From the NCBI GenBank assembly GCA_016209245.1, contig JACQWN010000387.1:1-13949 (forward strand): a DNA stretch of 13,949 bases. The letters are read 5' to 3'. The first letter of the stretch is position 1, and every line of letters begins with the position of its first letter. Below are positions 1 to 9,220 of this stretch, piece by piece. Origin of the DNA: Bacteroidia bacterium (GTDB lineage: Bacteria; Bacteroidota; Bacteroidia; Bacteroidales; BM523). Made by a program: the position numbers and the translations under genes. The notes under the pieces were generated by a model that was given only the letters and a program-made list of their open reading frames with translations, made no database searches and was not told the DNA's origin.

Positions 1-96
1 ACGGATATCGGAGACCAATCAATCGCTTTATATTCACATGTATTTTCGCTTTCTTTTGCAATAAATAAAATTAAGGCAATTGAAAAATCTTTTTAA
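1..96 (+). CDS. Possible 3' end of an unidentified gene
   Basis: From base 1 the first reading frame stays open for 31 codons and ends at TAA 94-96. It would give a peptide ending in NKIKAIEKSF. In such AT-rich DNA 31 codons without a stop is only mildly suggestive, and I do not recognise the fragment. Its position just before a restriction-modification unit gives no functional clue. The next 95 bases (97-191) hold no gene or promoter box that I can defend. It may be a chance open frame. Confidence 0.3.
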   Translation, partial: TDIGDQSIALYSHVFSLSFAINKIKAIEKSF

Positions 97-191
97 GCTC
101 CTTTATACATAATGTAGTACAAGATTGTATATAAATAGAGCAATAATCCAGTCGTTATGCGTTACTAAAAAATGACAACCTACAAATTGCA

Positions 192-1811
192 GTGATTGAA
201 AAAAATGATATTTTTGCGTTTATGGAAAAGACAACAATACAAAATAAAAAAAATAAATATGGTCAGTATTTTACTCCTAAATTGGTGGCTGACTTTATGA
301 TTGATTTAGCTGATATTCCTAAAGATGCAAAAATTTTAGAACCCTCTTGCGGTAAAGGTGTTTTTTTAGAATTATTGCAACAAAGGGGCTATAAGGATAT
401 AATTGCTTATGAAATAGAAACTACTTTGGCAAATAAAATTTCTTTTGTAAAATACGAAAGTTTTGTAAACGCCAATATTAATGAAAAATTTGATTTAATC
501 ATTGGAAATCCACCATATATTCGTTGGAAAAATTTAGAAGATGAACTAAAAAACGAATTATTAAACAACCATTTGTGGAGCAAATATTTCAATTCTCTTT
601 GCGATTATTTATATATTTTTATTTTAAAATCAATAGAATTATTAAATGAAAACGGGCGACTTATTTTTATTTGTCCAGAATATTGGCTAAATACTACTCA
701 TTCAATTTCGTTACGAAATTATATGGTTTCAAACGGATATTTTGAAAAAATATATCATTTTAACGAAACACCTATTTTTGACAAAGTAACGGTTTCAATC
801 ATTATTTTCAAATATATCAAATCAAAACAAAACAAACAAAACATTGAAGTTTCAAAATATTATGCAAACCAAAAATTAACAAGAGAAACTTTATATAACC
901 TAAAAAATAAGATACAAACCGATAATATTGAACATTTAACTATTTCACAATTTAAAACAAATGAACGTTGGCTTTTATGCACTGACGAAATAAAAGAAGA
1001 ATTAAAAATAATAGAAACCAAATGCAAAAAAACAACAATAAAAAACTCACTTTTTCCTGAAGATAATCAAATTGAATACTATACAATAGGTGATTTTTGC
1101 GACATCGGAAATGGTTTAGTCAGCGGACTTGATAAGGCATTCCAATTAGACGGACATAAGTTAAATGAAAATGAAAAAAACGCAACTATACATGTTGTTA
1201 AAGCAAAAGATATAAAACCGTTTTATTATGAATACATTACTAAATATATTTTTATTTCCGAAAATTCAAGCGAAGACGTAATAAAACAAAAATATCCGAG
1301 TTTTTACAAACATTTACAATCATTTAAGACAGAATTAGAAAAACGTTATCAGTACAATAAAGTAATTCCTTATTGGCAGTGGGTTTTTCCACGTAGTTTT
1401 AACTTATTCAGTCGGAACGAAAAACGAATTTTTGTTCCTTGCAAAGAACGAATATCAAATAAAAATTACTTTCGTTTTACACTTGTGGAAAACGGAATTT
1501 ATCCGACACAAGATGTAACAGCAATTTTTAGAAAAGAAACCACAAAAGAAAGTATAGAATATATTTTGTGTTTGCTGAACAATTATAGAACGTTTGATTG
1601 GTTAAAAATCAATGGAATAGTGAAAGGAAATATTATAGAATTTTCTGAAAAGCCAATTACAAGTATCCCGTTTCGAACAATTGACTGGAAAAATGAAAAA
1701 GAAATAGAAATACATAATCAAATTACTGAAACTTGTAAGGTGTTAATTCAAACAAAAAATAATGATTTAATAACAGTTATTAATAATTTTATTGATAAAC
1801 TATTTGAATAA
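192..1811 (+). CDS. HincII/HindII-type N6-adenine DNA methyltransferase
   Basis: Transfers a methyl group from SAM to adenine N6 in a specific DNA site; the adjoining HincII-like fragment suggests the target GTYRAC. Seen: GQYFTP (residues 24-29, motif X), ILEPSCGKGVF (48-58, SAM-binding motif I) and NPPY (106-109, catalytic motif IV), in the X-I-IV order of gamma-class, TaqI-like enzymes. The rest, from roughly residue 290, should hold the target recognition domain. At 539 residues it is full length for the family. The start is GTG at 192, with an in-frame ATG at 222 as alternative; neither has a clear ribosome binding site. The stop lies 4 bases before the endonuclease ATG at 1816, so the two form an operon. 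Composition is very AT-rich (14 G/C in the 60 bases from 841). With its nuclease broken it is now an orphan methylase. The family is certain and the exact site is inferred. Confidence 0.93.
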   Translation: MIEKNDIFAFMEKTTIQNKKNKYGQYFTPKLVADFMIDLADIPKDAKILEPSCGKGVFLELLQQRGYKDIIAYEIETTLANKISFVKYESFVNANINEKFDLIIGNPPYIRWKNLEDELKNELLNNHLWSKYFNSLCDYLYIFILKSIELLNENGRLIFICPEYWLNTTHSISLRNYMVSNGYFEKIYHFNETPIFDKVTVSIIIFKYIKSKQNKQNIEVSKYYANQKLTRETLYNLKNKIQTDNIEHLTISQFKTNERWLLCTDEIKEELKIIETKCKKTTIKNSLFPEDNQIEYYTIGDFCDIGNGLVSGLDKAFQLDGHKLNENEKNATIHVVKAKDIKPFYYEYITKYIFISENSSEDVIKQKYPSFYKHLQSFKTELEKRYQYNKVIPYWQWVFPRSFNLFSRNEKRIFVPCKERISNKNYFRFTLVENGIYPTQDVTAIFRKETTKESIEYILCLLNNYRTFDWLKINGIVKGNIIEFSEKPITSIPFRTIDWKNEKEIEIHNQITETCKVLIQTKNNDLITVINNFIDKLFE

Positions 1812-1815
1812 CATT

Positions 1816-2121
1816 ATGTTTGTAGATTATAAAACACTTCAAAAAACAATAAAAGGTACTTCAGTTCCAAAACCCATTTCTGGAACATTATCTGGTCATG
1901 CCGCAGGTGAGCCATTTGACAAACATGTATATTCTAAAATAAAAAAACAATTTCCAAAAAATACTTTTCGTCAATACGAATATTTGAATTTTTTGTATAG
2001 TAAAAATCCATCGGCAGTTGGTTATGAAGAGCGACAAAAATTGTTTAATTCACCAACCGTTATGTTTCTACTTAGCCGTGGTAAAAAATACCTTATAATC
2101 ATAATACAGGCTAAATTGTAA
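1816..2121 (+). pseudogene. Truncated HincII-like type II restriction endonuclease
   Basis: The product matches my recollection of the N-terminal part of HincII, an endonuclease of about 258 residues cutting GTYRAC. Shared landmarks are SGTLSGHAAGEPF, then KQFPKNTFRQYEYLN, then a KLFNSPT...FLLSRGK stretch. Similarity stops right after LLSRGK. The frame then adds about ten unrelated residues (KYLIIIIQAKL) and ends at 2121. The HincII catalytic residues (Asp114, Asp127, Lys129 in HincII numbering) lie beyond this point, so the product cannot cut DNA. No remnant of the missing half is visible in any frame before the next gene at 2208. The start is ATG 1816, 4 bases after the methylase stop; an ATG at 1792 overlapping the methylase is possible, but the longer extension fits HincII no better. 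The methylase gene beside it looks intact. Confidence 0.85.
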
Positions 2122-2207
2122 CCTTCTTTTAATAAAAACCGTATAAATAATAAAGAGTTTTTATAAACGCAATAACTATTTTTAAAATTAAATTCTATAT
2201 TTACAAC

Positions 2208-5200
2208 ATGAGAATTTTCTATATATTATCAATCCTTTTTCTTCTGAAAAGTAGCATTTATTCGCAGCCCTACGGCACGTACGGCAATGAATGGATAGTT
2301 TCCGGACAGAAATATTACCGTATCGCAATTACAAAGGAGGGAATATACAGAATAAACAGAGATGTTTTAGATGCTATAATTCCTGATTTTGATAATATAC
2401 CGATGCAAAAATTTCAAGTCTTCCGTAACGGAAATGAAATACCTATTTATACAAACTTTGATAATATTACCGGCTTACTTCAATATATTGAATTTTATGG
2501 TTCTGGAAATGACGGGATGCCCGATTCGAACCTTTATGAATCTGCTGCAGCCCAACCAAACCCATATTATAGCCTTTTCAATGATACTGCAAGTTATTAC
2601 CTGACATGGAACCAATCCTATAATAATTTAAGATTTGAAGATAAAAATTTTACAAATTTCCCTGATTGGCTACAGTCGCCGTATTGTTACTTTACAGTCA
2701 AAACAGTATATAGTTCGGCATATAATGACGGAGTATCGAATGATATAAACTACAATGCCGGCGAAGGATACAGAGATGAATATTATACTGATTTTAATGC
2801 CGATAAAATTAAAACCATTTCGACTCCTGAGATATATTCATCAGGTCCATCTGCAATTATCAATATAGGCGCAGTTGGAGTTTCAAATTTAGGGACAGGG
2901 ATTAATAACCATCATTTTCAAGGTTATATAAACACTAACTTGTTTTTAGACGAAATTTATGCAAGTTATGGTCCATTAAAGAAAAATATTTTAATCAGCC
3001 CTGCATGGTTATTGTCCGGAAATTCCTTGGAATTTAAATCTGTTAATGACCTAAATATTGGCTTGACTACCGATAAAAGCGCTCTGACATATATTATTAT
3101 CAAATATCCCCGTAATTACAGCTTTCAAAATGCTTCCGCCTGTTATTTTTCAGTTCCCCAAGGAACACAAACAAAAACAACGCTTACTGTCACAAATTTT
3201 AACGGAGGAACATCGCCTGTTTTATATGATTTTACTAATAAGCACAGAATAAAAGTCGAAAAACAGGAAAATGAATATAAAGCGATTGTCGAAAATCAGG
3301 CAAGTGATGTAAATTGTTATATATCATCGGCAGAACAGATAAATATGGTAACATCGCTACAGGAAATTACTTTTACAGATTTTACTACGACTGGATTTAA
3401 TTCGGATTACATAATTATTTCTCATCCTGCTGTTTGGAATAGCGCATTGTCATATAAAATTTACAGGGAATCAGGATTTAATGTACTTCTGGTCAATGTA
3501 GAAGAGCTATATGACCAGTTTTCTTATGGTATCCGTAAACACCCGCTTGCTATAAAAAATTTTCTTGGATATTTGATTCATACTTACGACAGCGTACCAA
3601 AATATTTGTTTCTTATCGGTAAAGGCGTACATGCAACTTTTACACGTACTAATCCTGCAATTTACTCATTAAATCTTATACCTTCCTTCGGACTTTCCAG
3701 CGATGAGCTGTTCACAGTAAATTTATCAGAAACCAACGGCGTGCCTGCAATTCCTACGGGTAGAATAAGCACAGTGCTTGAATCGGAAATAAACAGATAT
3801 CTTTATAAAGTGCAGGATTATGAAGATAACCAACCTGCCGAATGGATGAAGCATATTATACATTTTGGAGGAGGCCGGACACCTGCTGAACAAGATTTAT
3901 TTAGATCGTATCTTCAAAAATATGAAGAAATAATCGAAGACACTCTGTTTGGAGGTTATGTACATTCATTTTATAGAAATACTTCCGATGTGATATATAC
4001 CGTGCCTCAGGGTTCTGTACAGGAATTGATTGATTCGGGCTGTACTATGATGACTTTTTTTGGTCATGGTGCGGCTAGCATAGGATTTGACATCAGCATC
4101 GCTCATCCTGATTATTATATGAATACGGGCAAATATCCTTTCATATTTGCAAATTCATGCTGGACAGGCGATATATATCAGCTTGAATACGGAATAAACG
4201 AAGATTGGGTATTACATGAACGCGGTTCAATCGGCTTCCTTGCATCAGTGCCACAAAGCCTGCAAGTTGAACTGGATACTTACGCTACTGAATTTTATAA
4301 AAATATGGCATATAAAAATTATGGTAAAAGTATCGGTATAATTCAGCAGCAAACCATTAATTATCTCTTAGAATCATCTCCGGCTAATGATTTCGCATAT
4401 GATTTTGTTCTACATAGCGATCCGGCAGTTGTTTTGAATTCTTTTCAAAAACCCGATTTAACTGTCAATATTTCAGAAATACAATTTAATCCATACCAGG
4501 TGACTACTGAGGTTGACTCATTTAAAGTTGAAGCGGTGATAACGAATATCGGTAAAACAACTTCTTCGCTTTTCTTTACCGATCTTAAGCGGATATACCC
4601 TGACGATAGCAGTGAAATATTGTATCAAGCATCTAACGGTATCCTTTTTAAGGACACAATAGAATTCACTTTACCGGTAAATCAGATAAAGAGCGTCGGA
4701 TTGAATAAAATAATAATTAATTCCGATATGAGCTTCCGGATTGACGAGCTGTGTGAAACCAATAATTCTGCCGAGCTGGATTTTAATATTATTTCCGATG
4801 ACCTGATACCGGTTTTCCCATACAAATATGCTATATATCCAAATTCAACAGTCACACTTAAAGCGTTTTCAAATAATTTATATTCTGCAAACCAAATCGC
4901 CAGATTTGAAATTGATACAACCGATTTATTTACATCACTTTTTGATAGCGCTACCGTTACTTATGACGGAAGTATTATAAAATGGACCGTACCAAAAGCT
5001 TTACAGGATAATGTAGTTTATTACTGGCGTGTCAGCAAAGTTCCGTCAGAACCATCCAACCCTGACAACTACCGGTGGCGGGAAAGCTCTTTCATTTATA
5101 TTCCCGGCAAAACCGGATGGTCGCAAGCTCATATCTTTCAATTCAAAGATGATGAATATGACCAAATTTTGTATAACGGTGAGGATAGAAAATTTGACTT

Positions 5201-6980
5201 CATCAACATAAATACCGACGTGCATTGTCATGTGTTTGGGTCTCCTTCGAATGATATACAATATTTGGAAAATTATATTTCCGTAGGTAATGCAATAAGT
5301 CGCACAAGCTGCGGCGCTGCAGCAAAAATGCATATTGTAGTTATTGATTCCGCCTCGATTATTCCATGGTATTCCAACCATGGAGCTTACGGTCACTGCA
5401 ATTATCCTACCTGCCCTAGTCATTATCCGCCTATACCGAATATTTATTTTGCTTTCTTAGAATCAGATTTGCAATCAATGGTCAACATGATTACTAATGT
5501 TGTTCCCGATGGATTTTATATAATTGCTTATTCATTTGGCCGTCCAACTTATAGCAACTGGGATGATGAGGTATTTCAGGCCTTTGCTGACCTTGTTACT
5601 ACCAATATCCAAATGTTGAATTTGAAACAACTCGATTATCATCCATATATATTCTTTTGTCGCAAAGGTAGAGATATATTGCAGGAGGAATTTGGTAATT
5701 CAGAAACTGAAACTATTGACCTGCTTGTCACGCTTGCTCAGGATTACAATTCAGGAACCATTATCTCAGAATTAATTGGTCCGTCGGCAGGATGGAATAC
5801 TTTGCATTGGTATCAGCAACCTTCGGAAAATCCATCTACCGATTCAACAATGCTTAAAGTACATGGCATCACCTGGACGGGTGTACAGACTACTCTGATG
5901 AACAACCTTCCTGTTACAACCACAGATATATATAATTTACAGGATTATATCAACGCACAAACCTATCCATATTTAAAGCTTGAGCTGTCAACTACCGATT
6001 TTGTAACAAGAACTCCTGCTCAACTAAAAAAATGGCAAATCACATATGATGAAATGCCTGAAACGGCTGTTAATACATCGGCGGGATATTATTTCTATGC
6101 CGATACGGTTCAGGAAGGAGAATCGGTCAGGTTTTCAGTGGCTACGGAAAATATCAGTCCTTATGATATGGACAGCTTATTAGTAAATTATTTTCACGTT
6201 GACCGGCATAATATAATCCACCCCATTACTACACCTCGCATGAGAACGCATCCATCGGGCGATATTTTATTTCTCGATACCGTTTCGATGGAAACCAACG
6301 GGTATTCGGGCTTAAACAGCATCTGGATAGAGGTGAATCCCAAAGATACTATAACAGGCATGTACGATCAGCCGGAACAATATCATTTTAATAATATAGC
6401 TACAAAGTATTTTTTTATTCAGCCAGATAATATCAACCCTTTGCTCGATGTTACTTTCGATGGTGTTCATATTATGAACGGGGATGTTGTTTCAGCAAAG
6501 CCGCAGATATTAATACGCCTGAAAGATGAGAATAAATTCAAGGCGCTCAATGACCCCTCGTTGTTTAAAATTTATATTACTCCACCCGGCAGCGACAGCA
6601 TCGAAGTTGGAAATATTGATGAGAACGGGAATATTGTTCTGACATGGACTCCGGCTCAACTTCCCGATAACAGTTGTGAACTTTTGTATTCTCCCGAGTT
6701 TAAACAGGACGGGACATACCGATTCAGAGTTCATGCCAAGGATGCATCGGGAAATCTATCAGGTGATAATGATTATGTAATAGATTTCGAGGTAATACAA
6801 AAACCCACAATAACAAATGTATTTAATTATCCCAATCCTTTTTCCACGTCCACCAGGTTTGTATTTGAACTCACAGGTATTGAAACACCCGATGATTTCA
6901 GGATTCAGATAATTACTATTACTGGAAAACTCGTCAGAGAAATCACTATTTCAAGCAAGGGTTTGGTAAAATGTATTTGA
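2208..6980 (+). CDS. Secreted C25 (gingipain-like) peptidase, PorU2-like, with damaged T9SS sorting domain
   Basis: Predicted cysteine peptidase of family C25, resembling the long proteins annotated as putative type IX secretion sortase PorU2. It starts with a signal peptide (residues 1 to about 19, hydrophobic ILSILFLL core, probable cleavage near SIYSQ). The C25 domain spans about 400-745, with catalytic His620 in FFGHGAAS and Cys651 in FANSCWTGD, spaced as in gingipains. A CARDB-like segment follows (about 749-850). Residues about 1000-1155 resemble an ILEI/PANDER-like domain (HIVVID..., G-Y-I-I-A-Y-S, PYIFF.RKG). Beta-rich modules fill the rest. A T9SS sorting domain begins at NYPNPF (1540-1545) but is cut short: it ends SSKGLVKCI without the usual GVYLYRV strand. 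In another frame the DNA at the end encodes KQGFGKMYLMR followed by TAA 6986-6988, the family's normal tail, so codons were lost and the frame shifted. Export should work, but T9SS secretion and anchoring are probably impaired. PorU2-like identity is from memory of the family. Confidence 0.9.
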   Translation: MRIFYILSILFLLKSSIYSQPYGTYGNEWIVSGQKYYRIAITKEGIYRINRDVLDAIIPDFDNIPMQKFQVFRNGNEIPIYTNFDNITGLLQYIEFYGSGNDGMPDSNLYESAAAQPNPYYSLFNDTASYYLTWNQSYNNLRFEDKNFTNFPDWLQSPYCYFTVKTVYSSAYNDGVSNDINYNAGEGYRDEYYTDFNADKIKTISTPEIYSSGPSAIINIGAVGVSNLGTGINNHHFQGYINTNLFLDEIYASYGPLKKNILISPAWLLSGNSLEFKSVNDLNIGLTTDKSALTYIIIKYPRNYSFQNASACYFSVPQGTQTKTTLTVTNFNGGTSPVLYDFTNKHRIKVEKQENEYKAIVENQASDVNCYISSAEQINMVTSLQEITFTDFTTTGFNSDYIIISHPAVWNSALSYKIYRESGFNVLLVNVEELYDQFSYGIRKHPLAIKNFLGYLIHTYDSVPKYLFLIGKGVHATFTRTNPAIYSLNLIPSFGLSSDELFTVNLSETNGVPAIPTGRISTVLESEINRYLYKVQDYEDNQPAEWMKHIIHFGGGRTPAEQDLFRSYLQKYEEIIEDTLFGGYVHSFYRNTSDVIYTVPQGSVQELIDSGCTMMTFFGHGAASIGFDISIAHPDYYMNTGKYPFIFANSCWTGDIYQLEYGINEDWVLHERGSIGFLASVPQSLQVELDTYATEFYKNMAYKNYGKSIGIIQQQTINYLLESSPANDFAYDFVLHSDPAVVLNSFQKPDLTVNISEIQFNPYQVTTEVDSFKVEAVITNIGKTTSSLFFTDLKRIYPDDSSEILYQASNGILFKDTIEFTLPVNQIKSVGLNKIIINSDMSFRIDELCETNNSAELDFNIISDDLIPVFPYKYAIYPNSTVTLKAFSNNLYSANQIARFEIDTTDLFTSLFDSATVTYDGSIIKWTVPKALQDNVVYYWRVSKVPSEPSNPDNYRWRESSFIYIPGKTGWSQAHIFQFKDDEYDQILYNGEDRKFDFININTDVHCHVFGSPSNDIQYLENYISVGNAISRTSCGAAAKMHIVVIDSASIIPWYSNHGAYGHCNYPTCPSHYPPIPNIYFAFLESDLQSMVNMITNVVPDGFYIIAYSFGRPTYSNWDDEVFQAFADLVTTNIQMLNLKQLDYHPYIFFCRKGRDILQEEFGNSETETIDLLVTLAQDYNSGTIISELIGPSAGWNTLHWYQQPSENPSTDSTMLKVHGITWTGVQTTLMNNLPVTTTDIYNLQDYINAQTYPYLKLELSTTDFVTRTPAQLKKWQITYDEMPETAVNTSAGYYFYADTVQEGESVRFSVATENISPYDMDSLLVNYFHVDRHNIIHPITTPRMRTHPSGDILFLDTVSMETNGYSGLNSIWIEVNPKDTITGMYDQPEQYHFNNIATKYFFIQPDNINPLLDVTFDGVHIMNGDVVSAKPQILIRLKDENKFKALNDPSLFKIYITPPGSDSIEVGNIDENGNIVLTWTPAQLPDNSCELLYSPEFKQDGTYRFRVHAKDASGNLSGDNDYVIDFEVIQKPTITNVFNYPNPFSTSTRFVFELTGIETPDDFRIQIITITGKLVREITISSKGLVKCI

Positions 6981-7021
6981 TGCGTTAATTAATTATACAT
7001 CTAATTTAATTAAATAATAGT

Positions 7022-7600
7022 ATGGGTATTCCAAAATTAATGGACAATAAATTTTCATATTCCGACTATCTGTCGTGGAACAAAGATGAACGCTGGGAGA
7101 TTATTTACGGAGTTGCATATAATATGTGTCCTGCTCCTAAAAGAAAACATCAGGAAATTTCAGGAAAAATATTTAGTAAATTTTTTAATTATCTCGAAGG
7201 AAAAAAATGTCGGGTTTATGCTGCTCCTTTTGATGTTCGCTTTGCTGAAAAAGATGCAGATAATGAAAACATATTTAACGTCGTTCAACCGGATATTTCA
7301 ATTTTTTGTGATAGAAGCAAACTAGATGATAAAGGAGCGCTCGGCGCTCCCGATCTTATAGTCGAAATTCTTTCAGAATACACTTCGCATAAGGATTTGA
7401 ATATAAAATTACTCCTTTATCAGGAGTACGGGGTCAAAGAATACTGGATTATTAACCCGGAAGATGAAACATTAAATGTATATTTTTTAAATCAACACGG
7501 CAGATATAAATTGGTAAGAATTTATTCAAGGGAAGATAAAGTAAATGTCATACTATTTCCTGATCTGGAAATAGAATTAAAAAATATTTTTGAAGAGTAA
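7022..7600 (+). CDS. Uma2-family (DUF820) endonuclease-like protein
   Basis: A 192-residue protein of the Uma2/DUF820 family, which has a PD-(D/E)XK restriction-endonuclease-like fold. Its biological role is not established. Seen: FSYSDYLSW and RWEIIYGVAYNM near the N-terminus (the usual ER-EIIDG-like opening), Asp91 in QPDISIF, and the conserved PDLIVEILS with Glu115, which together supply the acidic metal site. KEYWIINPE is the family's usual YW-V/I-D/N block. Length is normal and no residue is obviously missing. The ATG at 7022 lies 41 bases after the peptidase stop, without a strong Shine-Dalgarno sequence. It may be co-transcribed with the peptidase or separate. Such genes are often multicopy and scattered, so the neighbour says little about function. 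Confidence 0.88.
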   Translation: MGIPKLMDNKFSYSDYLSWNKDERWEIIYGVAYNMCPAPKRKHQEISGKIFSKFFNYLEGKKCRVYAAPFDVRFAEKDADNENIFNVVQPDISIFCDRSKLDDKGALGAPDLIVEILSEYTSHKDLNIKLLLYQEYGVKEYWIINPEDETLNVYFLNQHGRYKLVRIYSREDKVNVILFPDLEIELKNIFEE

Positions 7601-7652
7601 AATACAATTGACTAATTTCGCTAAAAAACTCACCCACTAAGTGATATTACAT

Positions 7653-7699
7653 AGGTATTTTACCTGAACAATTCCGGGTAAAACACCTTTATTTTTTTG
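7653..7699 (+). terminator. Probable rho-independent terminator after the Uma2 gene
   Basis: Bases 7653-7664 (AGGTATTTTACC) pair with 7677-7688 (GGTAAAACACCT), giving 11 pairs out of 12 with one A/C mismatch and a 12-base loop. On the plus strand a T-rich run follows at 7688-7699. The structure lies 52 bases past the Uma2 stop and overlaps the 3' end of the oppositely oriented sulfatase-like gene. The stem is AT-rich, so it may be weak. Confidence 0.4.
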
Positions 7700-9135
7700 T
7701 TTTCCAATATTACCCAGCTTGTATTGAAATAATTATTAAAAACATATCTGAATGTATTAACCGTTGTCATTGTATCGGGGAATCCTGTATAATTACCGTT
7801 TGGTAAATAAATAGCGTTAAACACTGAGTATCCTTCTTTCGCCATCTCTTCACTGCTTTCATCTGTTAATAACCGGAAACCATGATCTCCCTGGATAATA
7901 ATAATAGATTTTTTATCTATTTCAAAAATGCTTTTAACAACTTCTTTCATTACTTGATTCGTATATTTCAATTGATTCAGGAAATAATGCTTATTTGTAA
8001 TGTCAAAACAAATTTTTTTATCTGTGATTTTTTTTCCTGTGGAATCAAAAAGATAAGGAAAGTGAGGAAAAGAGTAATGGGCATATACCAGGAAGGGACC
8101 TTTTTCATTCTTTAATGAGTTGATATTTTTAGTTATTGTTGAATTAACATTCCAATAATCCGGTTCTTTAACACCGAAAATTTTTTCCTGTACTAAATAG
8201 AGAAATGTGCGATAATATAAGTTTTCAATAACATGGAAACGCATGTGAGGAATTGACTTAGGGCTACTTACTGAAAACTCTTTTAAACCATAACTTAGAT
8301 CCTTTAAAATATATAATAATTGATTATTTTGTATCAAATGGAGAAGATCGGTGTATTTCACTTTTGATAAATCATCCTGTACATTGATATTAATATATGA
8401 AGCATTCATTGTAGCGGCTATGCTAAATTCAGTGCCATTATAATTTGAAGCGCCGGCATCTGAAACCCAAAAACCTTTATTTTCCAAGTAATCACTGATG
8501 TCTGAATTCTCAAATCCCCAATATTTTTTCAAGTTGTTGTTGTTCGTATATGAATCGAAAACAATAAAATATATATCAGGCGACTCAATACCATTCGGCT
8601 CCATGGGGATTTTTTGCTGACTAATTTCAGTGTTACTCAATGAAATATCCAATTTCTCTAAAGAAATATATTGATAAAGTTCGATAGCAAAATAGCTCAT
8701 AAAAATTATGTTAAGATACATATTGAAATAACTGAATTTTTCGAGAGATTTTTTTAATAAATAATAAACAATTACAAATATTATCATTAGTAATAATAAT
8801 ATTATCCAATGAATGCGTGTGCTGATGTTCAGAAACAGTTCCTGTATAATATCAAGCCGGATTAAATAATTAAAAATATCGAAATACCAATTAAAGAATA
8901 TAATTGGAATCACTGATAAAATCCCGGCCTTGTTCTTATTTTTTAACAGGATATAGCAAATAAAAAAAATCAGACAGTTTGAAAAAAATATTACCGTTGA
9001 AAAAAGTATTTTATCTGATTGAGTTGTTACGGTATATTCAAAAAAAACTAAGCGTAACTCGTTTAATATAAAAATGAATGGTATTAGAAAGGGATACCAT
9101 GGAAAATCAATAAACCGGTTCTGAAAAATTTTCAT
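7660..9135 (-). CDS. Membrane-anchored sulfatase/LtaS-like hydrolase or phosphotransferase
   Basis: An alkaline-phosphatase-superfamily enzyme with about five N-terminal membrane helices (roughly residues 13-160) and a catalytic domain on the outer face of the inner membrane. This is the layout of lipoteichoic acid synthases and phosphoethanolamine transferases. Seen: PDIYFIVFDSYT (186-197), with Asp194 where LtaS-like enzymes have a metal-binding acidic residue; NYNGTEF, with Thr235 as the likely nucleophile; an AHYSFPHFPYLF stretch supplying histidines; and GDHG with Asp417-His418 as the usual metal pair. Length (491) is ordinary and the domain looks complete. Activity is probably transfer or hydrolysis of a phospho- or sulfo-group on a surface glycan or lipid, but the substrate cannot be read from the sequence. 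It diverges from the small protein and methyltransferase genes at 9221 and may act with them. No clear ribosome binding site precedes the ATG at 9135. Confidence 0.82.
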   Translation of the reverse strand: MKIFQNRFIDFPWYPFLIPFIFILNELRLVFFEYTVTTQSDKILFSTVIFFSNCLIFFICYILLKNKNKAGILSVIPIIFFNWYFDIFNYLIRLDIIQELFLNISTRIHWIILLLLMIIFVIVYYLLKKSLEKFSYFNMYLNIIFMSYFAIELYQYISLEKLDISLSNTEISQQKIPMEPNGIESPDIYFIVFDSYTNNNNLKKYWGFENSDISDYLENKGFWVSDAGASNYNGTEFSIAATMNASYININVQDDLSKVKYTDLLHLIQNNQLLYILKDLSYGLKEFSVSSPKSIPHMRFHVIENLYYRTFLYLVQEKIFGVKEPDYWNVNSTITKNINSLKNEKGPFLVYAHYSFPHFPYLFDSTGKKITDKKICFDITNKHYFLNQLKYTNQVMKEVVKSIFEIDKKSIIIIQGDHGFRLLTDESSEEMAKEGYSVFNAIYLPNGNYTGFPDTMTTVNTFRYVFNNYFNTSWVILENKKIKVFYPELFR

Positions 9136-9169
9136 CTTTGAGTAAGCAAATAAGGCATTAAATATACGA

Positions 9170-9202
9170 ATTATTTTATTTCATAAAATTAATATAACTT
9201 TG
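9170..9202 (+). promoter_or_regulatory. Candidate Bacteroidota promoter for the small protein/methyltransferase pair
   Basis: TAACTTTG at 9195-9202 matches the Bacteroidota -7 consensus TAnnTTTG exactly and sits 18 bases before the ATG at 9221. The expected -33 TTG-type element about 20 bases upstream is only a T-rich stretch (about 9170-9180). It lies in the 85-base divergent spacer shared with the sulfatase-like gene; the opposite strand there has a weaker TATATTTA box. Confidence 0.45.
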
Positions 9203-9220
9203 CCTGAATAAACGAGCATT

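Noticed and set aside
156..190. GTTATGCGTTACTAA...TGACAAC as a possible integron attC-like recombination site
   Set aside because: The core heptamers do not fit RYYYAAC/GTTRRRY and no cassette array or integrase is visible.
2196..2203. TATATTTA box just before the C25 peptidase start as a -7 promoter element
   Set aside because: It misses the consensus G, has no TTG partner at the right distance, and would start transcription at about the ATG itself.
5046..5423. Open frame of 125 codons on the minus strand inside the C25 peptidase gene
   Set aside because: It lies wholly within a well-supported gene, has no recognisable motif, and looks like a shadow of the coding strand.
7337..7353. Perfect inverted repeat GGAGCG-CTCGG-CGCTCC
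   Set aside because: It encodes the normal KGALGAP stretch of the Uma2 protein, is short, and has no T-run; most likely coincidence of coding.
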